DNA from: Salinarimonas sp.
GTDB taxonomy: Bacteria > Pseudomonadota > Alphaproteobacteria > Rhizobiales > Beijerinckiaceae
DNA length: 64,000 nucleotides
Direction: 5' to 3'
NCBI GenBank assembly: GCA_020832565.1
Contig: JAFIEI010000001.1
Span: 186,001-250,000, forward strand
Shown piece after piece: positions 47,030 through 55,416 of the stretch (within the stretch, counting starts at the first letter, position 1; each line of letters begins with the position of its first letter). Below the pieces are notes generated by a model. It was not told the origin of the DNA and did no database searches. It worked only from the letters and a program-made list of their open reading frames with translations. Position numbers and translations under genes: made by a program.

Positions 47030-47139
47030 GCGTTCCTCCCGCAGAGATAACTCAGTATCGATTATGCTGACATTTTATCAGCAAATTGTCGATAAGCAAG
47101 CGGTCGAATTGCAGGTCCTCCCCGCCTCCGCTCGGCAGT

Positions 47140-48321
47140 TCAGGGTGCCCAAGCGTAGATCCATGCATAACGCTCAGCCATCCCCTCCGGCCCGAGCCGC
47201 CGCATGACGAGATTGCGACCGAGGCTGGTGAGCAGCCCGGCATGATAGATGCGCCCGTTGCGCCGCGCGGTTTCCTGAATATGCCGAACTCTCTGGATGC
47301 GCAACTTAGCATAGCGTTTCAGGGCTTCAACCGGCTGGGCGGGCGTTTCATGCAGTGCCCGCATCAGTATGTGGGCATCTTCGATCGCCATCGCCGCGCC
47401 CTGCGCCATGAAGGGCAGCACCGGATGTGCCGCGTCGCCCAGCAGCGCCACGCGCTCGCGCGCCATTTGTCCGGCCGGCAGATCATGCAGGGACCAGAGC
47501 AGCCATTCCGCGGGCGTTGCGAGAAGGTGCTTGAGCGGTGGCGCTGCTGCAGAAAACGCACCGAGCAATTCCGCGCGTTCACCCGGTTCCGACCAGCCGA
47601 CCGCTGCCTTCGGTTGGCGCCTGATCGCGACGATGTTGAGTTTGCGCCCGGCACTGACCGGGTAGTGCACGATATGTCCCTGCGGCCCGAGCCAGAGCCC
47701 GGTTTCCTCGCCGGCGAGTTCTGCCGGTGCATCCTTGCGTGCGATGGTGGCGCGCCAGGCGACATAGCCCTGATATGCGGGAACGCGCGTATCTCCGATC
47801 AGCGGCCTTGTCTTCGACCAGCCCCCGTCCGCACCGATGACGAGTGCGCTCGCCGTCTCTTCGCGTCGCTCGCCCGATCTACCGAAGGCGAGCGCCACAT
47901 GGCCGTCATGCTGGTCGAGATGCTCGAGCGTACGCCCCATCAGCAGGCGGATATTCGGCTGGGCGCGCACGGCGTCCAGCAGGATGGTCTGCAGGTCGGC
48001 GCGGTGGATGACGAGATTGGGCGCACCGAAGCGCTCGCGCATGAAGGCGCCCTGCGCGACTTCGCCGATCTCGCGCCCGGACCGCACCGAACGCACCACG
48101 ACACGCTGTGGCTCGCAGGCCTGCCGGGCGAGCGCCTGGCCGAGGCCGAATTCGCCGAGGATGCGTGTCGCGTTCGGTGAAAGCTGCAGGCCCGCGCCGA
48201 CTTCGGTAAAGCCGGTGCGGCGCTCGACCAGGGTTACCCGGCGCCCGATTCGCGACAGCGCGAGCGCAGCGGTGAGGCCGCCGATGCCGGCGCCGATCAC
48301 CGTGACGTCATGCAGGGACAT
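47140..48321 (-). CDS. FAD-dependent monooxygenase, salicylate hydroxylase-like
   Basis: Protein of 393 aa, group A flavin monooxygenase. The FAD site is VTVIGAGIGGLTAALALSR at the N-terminus, the middle motif VIGADGGWSKTR matches the DG motif, and VALLGDAAHPVLPFMAQGA is the second FAD motif. Its length and pattern are those of salicylate 1-hydroxylase, 3-hydroxybenzoate 6-hydroxylase or kynurenine-type enzymes. It lies upstream of pxpB on the same strand, 110 bases apart. The substrate is unknown; no ring-cleavage gene is adjacent. Confidence 0.88.
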   Translation of the reverse strand: MSLHDVTVIGAGIGGLTAALALSRIGRRVTLVERRTGFTEVGAGLQLSPNATRILGEFGLGQALARQACEPQRVVVRSVRSGREIGEVAQGAFMRERFGAPNLVIHRADLQTILLDAVRAQPNIRLLMGRTLEHLDQHDGHVALAFGRSGERREETASALVIGADGGWSKTRPLIGDTRVPAYQGYVAWRATIARKDAPAELAGEETGLWLGPQGHIVHYPVSAGRKLNIVAIRRQPKAAVGWSEPGERAELLGAFSAAAPPLKHLLATPAEWLLWSLHDLPAGQMARERVALLGDAAHPVLPFMAQGAAMAIEDAHILMRALHETPAQPVEALKRYAKLRIQRVRHIQETARRNGRIYHAGLLTSLGRNLVMRRLGPEGMAERYAWIYAWAP

Positions 48322-48336
48322 GGTTCAGGCCATGGT

Positions 48337-48615
48337 TCAGCGCGAACCGCCCGCGAGCAGCTTCTCGGGCGTGGTGACGCTGCCGTCCCACAGGCATTCG
48401 GCAGGCTCGACCTTGCCCGGGCCGAGTTCCGGCTTGTAGCGGTAGAGTGTCGAGCAATACGGGCAGATCGCCTCGTCGGCGCCGCCCATATCGATGAATT
48501 CATGCGGGTGATCGAAGGGCGGCTTCGCCCCGATGCACATGAATTCCTTCGAGCCCGTATAGATCACGCGCAGCCCGTTCTCGTTATGGAAATGGGGGGT
48601 GCCGGTTTCAGCCAT
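48337..48615 (-). CDS. Zinc-finger domain protein, NDUFS6-like (CHCC type)
   Basis: Protein of 92 aa. FMCIGAKPPFDHPHEFIDMG followed by AICPYCSTLYRY gives the Cys, His, Cys, Cys pattern of the CHCC zinc finger found in the NDUFS6 complex I accessory subunit and its alphaproteobacterial homologues. It ends 15 bases before the monooxygenase start and is probably co-transcribed. It likely assists complex I assembly or acts as a small zinc protein; the first is family inference. Confidence 0.85.
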   Translation of the reverse strand: MAETGTPHFHNENGLRVIYTGSKEFMCIGAKPPFDHPHEFIDMGGADEAICPYCSTLYRYKPELGPGKVEPAECLWDGSVTTPEKLLAGGSR

Positions 48616-48715
48616 GTGTCGCTCGTCCGATTATGCCGTGATGCGGGGATCAATTGCGGCGCACCATAATGCGCAGGAAGCCGGGCGGCTAGTGCGATCA
48701 TGCGGAAAACTCCGC

Positions 48716-49780
48716 TTACAGCAACAGCGCGATCAACGCCCCCGCGACGACGAGGATCACGATCGTGGTCGCGACGATGCTCAGCGCGTGCCGCCAGCCG
48801 AGCGCCGCGATTGCCCGTACGGAGGTGCCCAGCCCCAGGGCCGCGATGGCGATCAGGAGCCCCCATTGCGAGACCGCGACGAGGAATGTGCGCACGGGTT
48901 CGTAGAAAGGCGCGAGGGCGGGCTGGGTCAACGCGATGGAATTGACCACGCACAGGATGAGGAAGACGATGGCGAAAACGGGCACCGGCACTTTCGGCGA
49001 AGGCGCACCCGCAACGCGCGCCTCGCTGCGTGCGGCGAAATACCAGCCGATGACGAGAACCACCGGGAGCAGCAGAAATACCCGGAACAGCTTGACGATC
49101 ACCGCCGTATCGCCGGTCTCCGGCGAGATCGCGTAGCCGGCACCTACCACCTGCGCGACATCGTGAATGGTCGCCCCTATGAGAATTCCGAGATTGCGCT
49201 CGTCGAGACCGATCACGGCGCCGAGCACGGGATAGATCACCATGGCCAGTGTCGAGAGCGCATTCACCGCCACGACCACGAAGGCGATATCGGCCTCCTT
49301 GCCCTTGTATTGCGGCACGACGGTCGCCGTGGCCAGCGTGGCGGACGCGCCGCAGACGGCTGTCGCCGCGCCCGCGAGCGCACCATAGCCGGTCTCCTGG
49401 CGCATCAGCCGCGCCATGGCGAAGCCGGAGATCACCGTCACCACCATGGCGAAGATGACGATGAGTGCCGTCGTCAACCCCAGCGCGACGATATCGCCGA
49501 GCGCGATGCGCAGGCCGAGCAGCGCCACGGCGATACGCAGCAGACGCTTCACGGCAAGGCCCATCCCCGGCTCGAAGAGCGGGCGCGCGGCGAGCGGGTT
49601 GAGCGCGACGCCGATCAGCAGCGCGATGACCATCGCCGGCAGCGGCAGGAGATCCGGCATGCGCGGCGCCAGCAACATCGCTGCGATCGCGACGACGAGG
49701 GAGAGGGCCAGTCCGGGCCAATGGGTCTGAATGAACGCGCGGGCGTCGCTTTGCGGCATGCGCCTAGACAACTGGAACAT
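48716..49780 (-). CDS. YeiH family putative sulfate/anion exporter
   Basis: Integral membrane protein of 354 aa with about ten hydrophobic helices. AGAATAVCGASATLATATVV and GATIHDVAQVVGAGYAIS are the conserved helical repeats of the UPF0324/YeiH family, annotated as putative sulfate exporters. ATG at 49780 is used, and an ATG at 49759 is an alternative. It stands between the zinc-finger gene and dgkA on the minus strand. The transported ion is unproven, though sulfur handling would fit the sulfite-oxidase-like enzyme at 34 kb. Confidence 0.9.
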   Translation of the reverse strand: MFQLSRRMPQSDARAFIQTHWPGLALSLVVAIAAMLLAPRMPDLLPLPAMVIALLIGVALNPLAARPLFEPGMGLAVKRLLRIAVALLGLRIALGDIVALGLTTALIVIFAMVVTVISGFAMARLMRQETGYGALAGAATAVCGASATLATATVVPQYKGKEADIAFVVVAVNALSTLAMVIYPVLGAVIGLDERNLGILIGATIHDVAQVVGAGYAISPETGDTAVIVKLFRVFLLLPVVLVIGWYFAARSEARVAGAPSPKVPVPVFAIVFLILCVVNSIALTQPALAPFYEPVRTFLVAVSQWGLLIAIAALGLGTSVRAIAALGWRHALSIVATTIVILVVAGALIALLL

Positions 49781-49872
49781 GACGATGCGTCAACAATCGC
49801 GGTGCGGCAGCTGCGCCCAGATGCATTGTGCGTCACACCACGACGGTGCGAACGCGGTCTGTCCGAACGCAC

Positions 49873-50229
49873 TCACGGCAGGAATCCGAGCCGCTCCGCC
49901 AGCGCGGTCAGCCAGACGATGCCGGCGAGAACGATGGCGAGGAAAACCGCAGCCGATGCCGAATCCTTCACGGCGCCGATGCGCGGGTGAAAATCCGGCG
50001 TGACGTGATCGGCAAGACGCTCGATCGCGGTGTTGAGCAGCTCCGTCACCATAACCAGCACAAGCGTGCCGATCATCGCCACGTACCAGGCGGCGTTGGG
50101 TGCGATGAAGAAGCCGAGGATCAGGCACAGCAGCAGGATAATCGCTTCCTGGCGAAAGGATTCCTCGCTGCGCAGATTGAAGCGCAATCCGGCGAGGGAG
50201 GAAATCGCGGCGCGCTTCAGGCGATTCAT
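49873..50229 (-). CDS. dgkA: Diacylglycerol kinase
   Basis: Small membrane enzyme of 118 aa with three helices, the usual DgkA size. SEESFRQEAIILLLCL and the active-site helix VMVTELLNTAIERLADHV (with the catalytic Glu and Asn of ExxNTAIE) are present, as is DSASAAVFLA. It phosphorylates diacylglycerol to phosphatidate in the inner membrane. The start lies eight bases after the upstream dehydrogenase stop, so these two are probably one unit. Confidence 0.96.
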   Translation of the reverse strand: MNRLKRAAISSLAGLRFNLRSEESFRQEAIILLLCLILGFFIAPNAAWYVAMIGTLVLVMVTELLNTAIERLADHVTPDFHPRIGAVKDSASAAVFLAIVLAGIVWLTALAERLGFLP

Positions 50230-50237
50230 GGGATGCC

Positions 50238-51716
50238 TCAGTTGTTGTCGGCGGCTTTGCCGGTCGGCAGTGCCGGCGGCGGGTCGTCGGTAACGGCGAC
50301 GACCTTGCCCGGATTGAGAATGTTGCGCGGATCGAGCGCGTGTTTCACCGCCTTCATCAGATCGACGGCGACGGGGTCCTTGTAGAGCAGCAACTCGTCC
50401 CGCTTGATCAGGCCGACACCGTGCTCGGCGGCGATGGAGCCGTTCATCTTCGCGACGATATCATGAACGATGCGATTGAAGCGTTCCCATTCGCCCAGAA
50501 AAGCGGATTTGTCCATCCCGACCGGCTGGCTGAGATTGAAATGGATGTTGCCGTCGCCGAAATGGCCGAAGCCGCAGACGCGCACCCCGTCCATGGCGGC
50601 CTCGCAGGCGGCACTCGCCTCGATCAGGAAATCCGCGACGCGCGAGACCGGCACCGAGACATCGTGCTTGATCGAGCCGCCTTCCTTGCCCTGCACCTCC
50701 GACATCAGCTCGCGCAGCTTCCACATGCCGGCGATCTGCGCCCCGCTTGCGGCGAGAGCTGCATCCTCCACGAGCCCGTCCTCGATCGCCTGGCCGAGAA
50801 CGGTCTCGGTGAGAGTCTGCAGATCGGCGTCGGGCTGGGGCGAGGTCAGTTCGATCAGGGCATAGGCGGCGTGGTCGCCCTGGAGCGGGCGTGTGACGTC
50901 GTGGCCGTGCTTCATCACCATGTCGAGGCCGAAGCGCGGAATGAATTCGAAGGCGGTGAGCTGGTCACCGGCTGCGGCGCGCAGCCGCTCGAAGATCGTG
51001 AGCGCCGTGCGCGGCCCGTCGCAGGCAATGAAGGCGGTGACCTGCGACTTCGGTGCCGGATAGAGCTTGAGCACCGCCGCCGTAACGATGCCGAGCGTAC
51101 CCTCCGAGCCGATGAAGAGATGCTTGAGATCGTAGCCGGTATTGTCCTTGCGCAGGCCGCGCAGCCCGTTCCAGATCCGCCCGTCGGGAAGGACCACTTC
51201 GAGGCCGAGCACGAGGTCGCGGGTATTGCCGTAGCGCAAAACACCGGTGCCGCCGGCATTGGTGGCGATGTTGCCGCCGATCTGGCAGGTCCCCTCCGAG
51301 CCGAGCGAGAGCGGGAACAGCTTGTCGGCCTCTTCCGCCGCATCCTGGATGCTCTTGAGCGTGCAGCCCGCTTCCGCCGTGATCGTCGCGTTGGAGGCAT
51401 CCACCTCGCGGACGGTGTTGAGGCGCGCCAGCGACAGCACGATCCCGCCGAAGGGAACCCCGCCACCGACGAGCCCGGTATTGCCGCCATGCGGCACGAC
51501 GCTGATCCCCTCGTCATGGCACGCCGCCATGACGAAGGCGACTTCTGCGACGTCTTTCGGGCGGACCACCGCGCCGGCGAGACCCCGATAGAGCCCGCGC
51601 GATTCGACGAGATGCGGCGCCATGTCTTCCGGCCGGGTGAGGACATGGGCCTCGCCGAGACGCTCCGACAAGCTGGCGAGCAATGCGGGGGAGGGGTTGG
51701 ATGCGGGCGCGGACAC
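50238..51716 (-). CDS. FAD-linked D-2-hydroxyacid dehydrogenase (D-lactate / D-2-hydroxyglutarate type)
   Basis: Protein of about 492 aa from a GTG at 51716 (VSAPASNPSPALLASL), preceded by AGGGA at a long spacing; the track start at 51908 is rejected. The PCMH FAD domain shows VPHGGNTGLVGGGVP and GSEGTCQIGGNIATNAGG. The C-terminal FAD-oxidase domain shows GFGHFGDGNIHFNL and AAEHGVGLIKRDEL. This is the GlcD/D2HGDH family; it oxidises a D-2-hydroxyacid and passes electrons to an acceptor. No GlcE or GlcF partner is present, which favours the single-subunit type. Confidence 0.9.
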   Translation of the reverse strand: MSAPASNPSPALLASLSERLGEAHVLTRPEDMAPHLVESRGLYRGLAGAVVRPKDVAEVAFVMAACHDEGISVVPHGGNTGLVGGGVPFGGIVLSLARLNTVREVDASNATITAEAGCTLKSIQDAAEEADKLFPLSLGSEGTCQIGGNIATNAGGTGVLRYGNTRDLVLGLEVVLPDGRIWNGLRGLRKDNTGYDLKHLFIGSEGTLGIVTAAVLKLYPAPKSQVTAFIACDGPRTALTIFERLRAAAGDQLTAFEFIPRFGLDMVMKHGHDVTRPLQGDHAAYALIELTSPQPDADLQTLTETVLGQAIEDGLVEDAALAASGAQIAGMWKLRELMSEVQGKEGGSIKHDVSVPVSRVADFLIEASAACEAAMDGVRVCGFGHFGDGNIHFNLSQPVGMDKSAFLGEWERFNRIVHDIVAKMNGSIAAEHGVGLIKRDELLLYKDPVAVDLMKAVKHALDPRNILNPGKVVAVTDDPPPALPTGKAADNN

Positions 51717-51924
51717 GGTCTGGCGTTTCCCTATGGACTTTGCGTTTCGAAACAACCGATGTGTTAGCAAACCGCGCGGCACTTGCATACGGGCGCTTCG
51801 CCACGTTGCGTATTGCCCCTCGCCTCGCCCATTCCAACCGATGGCGAGCGACGGGAAACTTTGCGACAATGTCGCTGGTTCTACCAACGAACACGAATTT
51901 TCGATCAACAGGCAGAGCGAAGCG

Positions 51925-52194
51925 ATGATAGCGAGACATGTGCATGTGACGGGCCGTGTACAGGGTGTCTGGTTCCGGGCGTGGACGCGCGAACAGGCTC
52001 TTGTTCATGGCGTCTCCGGGTGGGTCCGCAACCTGTCGGACGGATCTGTCGAGGCGGTCGTTGCCGGCTCCGAAGAGGCGGTCGAGGCGGTGATCGCGGT
52101 GCTGCACGATGGCCCGCCGGCAGCGAAGGTCGAGGATGTGCGGGTCACGGAAGCCTCGCTGCCTGACGAGACCGGATTTCGCATTACCGGCTGA
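51925..52194 (+). CDS. Acylphosphatase
   Basis: Protein of 89 aa from the ATG at 51925 (MIARHVHVTGRVQGVWFRAW); the 190-aa track frame is too long for the family. The catalytic Arg is in GRVQGVWFRAWT and the catalytic Asn in GWVRNLSDGSVEAVV. It hydrolyses acyl-phosphates such as 1,3-bisphosphoglycerate or carbamoyl phosphate in the cytoplasm. It is divergent from the dehydrogenase gene. Confidence 0.95.
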   Translation: MIARHVHVTGRVQGVWFRAWTREQALVHGVSGWVRNLSDGSVEAVVAGSEEAVEAVIAVLHDGPPAAKVEDVRVTEASLPDETGFRITG

Positions 52195-52261
52195 GCGCGG
52201 GTGACAATCGCCGGTCGACGCCTTATCCGCTGGTGCAGGTGAGTTGAGCGGGAGGCGCAGC

Positions 52262-52696
52262 GTGTCGGCGGTTTGGGAGCTTTCGGGCCTGTTCGTATCC
52301 GCTTTCACCTCGGCGACATTGCTGCCGGGCTCCTCCGAGGCGGTACTGGCCGGCATCATCGCGTTCGGCTCGGCGAGCACGACCAGCGCCGTGATCATCG
52401 CGACGCTCGGCAATACCCTCGGCTCCGTGGTGAACTGGGGAATGGGGCTGTTCGCCGCGCGGTTTCGCGGGCATCGCCGCTTTCCGCTGACCCCCGAGCA
52501 GTACGAGCGCTATTCCGCGGCCTATGCGAAATGGGGCGTCTGGAGCCTGTTGCTCTCATGGACGCCCGTAATCGGCGATCCGCTCACCGTAGTGGCCGGG
52601 GTGATGCGGACGCCCCTGTGGATATTCCTGCCGCTGGTGACGATCGCCAAGGGCGCGCGCTATCTCGTCGTCGCGGGCGTGGTCGCGCTGTTCTAG
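52262..52696 (+). CDS. DedA/YqaA-like small membrane protein
   Basis: Protein of 144 aa. A GTG at 52262 is chosen because GGGAGG lies seven bases before it; the track uses a TTG 18 bases earlier. The LPGSSEAVLAGIIAFGS and ATLGNTLGSVVNWGMG motifs and the following amphipathic and hydrophobic segments match the YqaA branch of the SNARE-associated (DedA) family. It is an inner membrane protein; DedA relatives move polyprenyl-phosphate or phospholipids across the membrane, which is family knowledge only. Confidence 0.88.
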   Translation: MSAVWELSGLFVSAFTSATLLPGSSEAVLAGIIAFGSASTTSAVIIATLGNTLGSVVNWGMGLFAARFRGHRRFPLTPEQYERYSAAYAKWGVWSLLLSWTPVIGDPLTVVAGVMRTPLWIFLPLVTIAKGARYLVVAGVVALF

Positions 52697-52699
52697 CGC

Positions 52700-53515
52700 C
52701 TACAATTCCAGCACGGCGGTGACCGGCGCGTGATCGGAGGGGCGCTCCCAGCCCCGCGCCTCGCGCAAAACCTCGACCGCGCGGCAGGTCGGCGCAAGAT
52801 CCGGCGAGAGCCAGATGTGATCGAGCCGCCGGCCCTTGTCGGCTGCGTTCCAGTCCGGCGAGCGGTAGCTCCACCATGAGTAGATCTTCTCGGGCTCGGG
52901 GCGCAGGTCGCGCATGGAATCGATGAGCCCGGCTTCCTCGCGCAGACGCTCCAGTGTGCTGGTTTCGAGCGGCGTGTGGCTGACCACGTCGAGGAGCTGT
53001 TTGTGGCTCCATACGTCGTGCTCGAGCGGGGCAATGTTGAGATCGCCGACGGTAACGGACGGCGCACGCGCCACCGCCGCGCGATCGGCCCAGCCGCGCA
53101 TTTCTTCCAGGAATTGCAGCTTGTGGGCGAATTTCGGATTGATCGCGGGATCAGCCACGTCGCCGCCGGCGGGGACGTAGAAATTGTGGATGGCAAGCCC
53201 CGATGCCGCTCCGGCCTCCGGGCCGAGCCGCAGCGAGATATGGCGCGCATCCTCCTTCTCGCAGAACTGGTGCACGGTGATGTCGCGTACCGGAAAACGC
53301 GAGATGATGGCGACGCCGTTATAGCCCTTCATGCCCGCGAAGCCGATGTGCTCGTAGCCCGCGGCACGGATCGCCTTCTCGGGGAACTTGTCGACCGGGC
53401 ACTTGGTCTCCTGCAGGCAAAGCACGTCGGGGGCCTGCTCGCTCAGAAAATGGGTGACCTGATCAATGCGCAGGCGCACCGAGTTTATGTTCCAGGTGGT
53501 AATCGATAACCGCAC
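52700..53515 (-). CDS. xthA: Exodeoxyribonuclease III
   Basis: Protein of 271 aa, normal for ExoIII/AP endonucleases. SITTWNINSVRLR, DVLCLQETKC, VGDLNIAPLEHDVW (catalytic Asp and Asn), RRLDHIWLSPDL and SDHAPVTAVLEL are the metal and catalytic motifs in order. It repairs abasic sites and removes 3'-blocking groups. It converges on the YqaA-like gene with a three-base gap between stops. Confidence 0.96.
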   Translation of the reverse strand: MRLSITTWNINSVRLRIDQVTHFLSEQAPDVLCLQETKCPVDKFPEKAIRAAGYEHIGFAGMKGYNGVAIISRFPVRDITVHQFCEKEDARHISLRLGPEAGAASGLAIHNFYVPAGGDVADPAINPKFAHKLQFLEEMRGWADRAAVARAPSVTVGDLNIAPLEHDVWSHKQLLDVVSHTPLETSTLERLREEAGLIDSMRDLRPEPEKIYSWWSYRSPDWNAADKGRRLDHIWLSPDLAPTCRAVEVLREARGWERPSDHAPVTAVLEL

Positions 53516-53629
53516 GTCGCCTCGCCCCGTCCCAATGCCGCGTCTGCCTTCTGGCTACGCGAGTCCGGCGCCGGGCGAAACCCGTTTACGCGAGTTATCC
53601 AGAACTGCGCGCCGTACGCGCGAGCCCTG

Positions 53630-54289
53630 TCACGCCCGCAATGCGTCGATGATGCGCAGCTTGCCTTCCAGCGGGATCTGGCCGTCATAGATCCAGGGGC
53701 CGATGGCGAAGGAGGGGGTTGCGTTGATGTTGAGGTTGTTGCCGGCGGTGATAGCCGATTCCATCGCCATGGTGACGAGATCGGAATCGGCGAATTCCAC
53801 GAGATCATGCCCGTCCGCGCCGAGATCCACTGCGACGTCTAGCGCACGCTGGCCGTTCTTCACGCCACGGAGCGCATACAGGCCGAGATGGAAATCGCGG
53901 TAATGTTCGTTGCCATAGAGCCCCTGGAAGGCGAGGGCGATCCGCGTGGCTTCGACCGATGGCTCGCCGAGGATCGCATAATTGACCAGCACATAGCCGA
54001 GATGCTCGTCGATATCGATGAGCTGCGCCATGTCCTGCGCCGACTGGCTGCAGAAGGGGCAGTTATAGTCGAAGAACTCGACCATGATCACATCGGGATG
54101 CTCCGCGCCGACATAGGCGGCCCCGGGCAGCGCCAAAGCATCCTCGACGAGCTCGTAGGGCACCCTGCGCGCATCGCGGGTCTGCGCGAGCACGCGGGTC
54201 AGGCCCGAGGCTGGCAAGGTTACGGGCAGGGCCGCGAGGCCGGCGACAAGGGCGCGGCGGGAGAGCAGCGGGCGCGACGTGAACGGCAT
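53630..54289 (-). CDS. DsbA-family thiol:disulfide protein, Tat-type signal
   Basis: Protein of 219 aa from the ATG at 54289 (MPFTSRPLLSRRALVAGLAA); the track start at 54367 is rejected. A twin-arginine stretch precedes a hydrophobic segment, so export by Tat is likely. The thioredoxin fold carries the redox motif CPFC in VEFFDYNCPFC, and the cis-proline region is INATPSFAIG. This is the DsbA/Com1-like group with YEL at the start of the domain. It would introduce or shuffle disulfides in the periplasm. Confidence 0.88.
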   Translation of the reverse strand: MPFTSRPLLSRRALVAGLAALPVTLPASGLTRVLAQTRDARRVPYELVEDALALPGAAYVGAEHPDVIMVEFFDYNCPFCSQSAQDMAQLIDIDEHLGYVLVNYAILGEPSVEATRIALAFQGLYGNEHYRDFHLGLYALRGVKNGQRALDVAVDLGADGHDLVEFADSDLVTMAMESAITAGNNLNINATPSFAIGPWIYDGQIPLEGKLRIIDALRA

Positions 54290-54401
54290 GATCGAAAACG
54301 CTCCGATGACTTTGTCTGCAAATGGCGATGCGACTTGCCTTGTCGCGCCGGATCGTGCGCCGGGCAAGCCTGATCCGCATCCGCTCGCGGCCTCGTGATG
54401 A

Positions 54402-55334
54402 TCAGGCGGGATCCATCAAGGTCTCGACATGCGCCGCGACCGATTTCGCCAGCCCGACGAGATCGTAGCCGCCCTCGAGGATCGAGACGATCCGCCCGCC
54501 GCATGATTTGTCCGCGACGCGCATCAGCGCCCGCGTGGCATAGGCGAAATCCGCCTCGGTGAGATTGACGCTGCCGAGCGGATCGCGCCAATGCGCGTCG
54601 AAACCGGCGGAGATGATGATCAGATCCGGTGCGAATTGCGTAAGGCGCGGCACGACGGCCGTGGTCAGCACCTCGCGGAAGGCATCGCTGCCGTCACCCG
54701 GCGAAAGCGCGATATTGACGATATTGTCGTGCTCGCCGCGATCGGTCGGCGCGCCGGTGCCGGGATAGAGCGGCATTTCGTGGGTGGAGACATAGAGGAC
54801 GCTCGGATCGTCCCAGAAGATATCCTGCGTGCCGTTGCCGTGATGCACGTCCCAATCCACGATCGCGACGCGCTCCGCGCCGTGGTGATGGCGCGCCCAG
54901 CGCGCAGCCACCGCCGCGTGGTTGAAGAAGCAGAAACCCATCGCGACGCGCCGCTCGGCATGGTGGCCCGGCGGGCGCATGGCGCTGAAGGCGTTGCGGA
55001 CCTTGCCCGTCATCACTTCGTCCACGGCGAGCACGGCCGCGCCCGCACCGCGCAGGGCGGCTTCCATCGTCCCGGGCGAGAGGATCGTGTCGGAATCGAT
55101 CTGAACCAGGCCCGATTCGGGCGAGGCCTCGAGAAGCGCGTCGACATAGCCGCGATGATGCGCGAGCGCGACGGTCTCGATATCGGCGACCGGCGCCGAT
55201 TCCCGCGCGAGAAGCGCGAAGCGCTCGTCTTCGAGGGCGGCCTCGACCGCCCTGATCCGGTCGGCGCATTCGGGGTGGCCGGGAGGGGTGGCATGATCGA
55301 GGGCGGCGGGGTGGGTCAGAAGGAGTGTGGTCAT
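54402..55334 (-). CDS. Histone deacetylase-like zinc amidohydrolase
   Basis: Protein of 310 aa from the ATG at 55334 (MTTLLLTHPAALDHATPPGH). AMRPPGHHAERRVAMGFCFFN holds the catalytic histidine pair, VDWDVHHGNGTQDIFW the zinc-binding Asp/His, and ISAGFDAHWRDPLG the second zinc Asp. The family also contains acetoin utilisation proteins and acetylpolyamine amidohydrolases, which are likelier roles in a bacterium than histone deacetylation. It lies upstream of the DsbA-like gene on the same strand. Confidence 0.9.
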   Translation of the reverse strand: MTTLLLTHPAALDHATPPGHPECADRIRAVEAALEDERFALLARESAPVADIETVALAHHRGYVDALLEASPESGLVQIDSDTILSPGTMEAALRGAGAAVLAVDEVMTGKVRNAFSAMRPPGHHAERRVAMGFCFFNHAAVAARWARHHHGAERVAIVDWDVHHGNGTQDIFWDDPSVLYVSTHEMPLYPGTGAPTDRGEHDNIVNIALSPGDGSDAFREVLTTAVVPRLTQFAPDLIIISAGFDAHWRDPLGSVNLTEADFAYATRALMRVADKSCGGRIVSILEGGYDLVGLAKSVAAHVETLMDPA

Positions 55335-55416
55335 GGCGCTTTCTTCGTGGAGCACCATGCTGGCGCGCCACGGGGTTCGTGTCCATACCCGGATTTCGCC
55401 GCATGCCCGGCGTGCA

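Noticed and set aside
48599-49990. 463-aa plus-strand ORF
   Set aside because: Antisense shadow of the YeiH and dgkA genes; extremely rich in Arg, His, Asp and Gln.
50340-51767. 475-aa plus-strand ORF
   Set aside because: Antisense shadow of the FAD-linked dehydrogenase.
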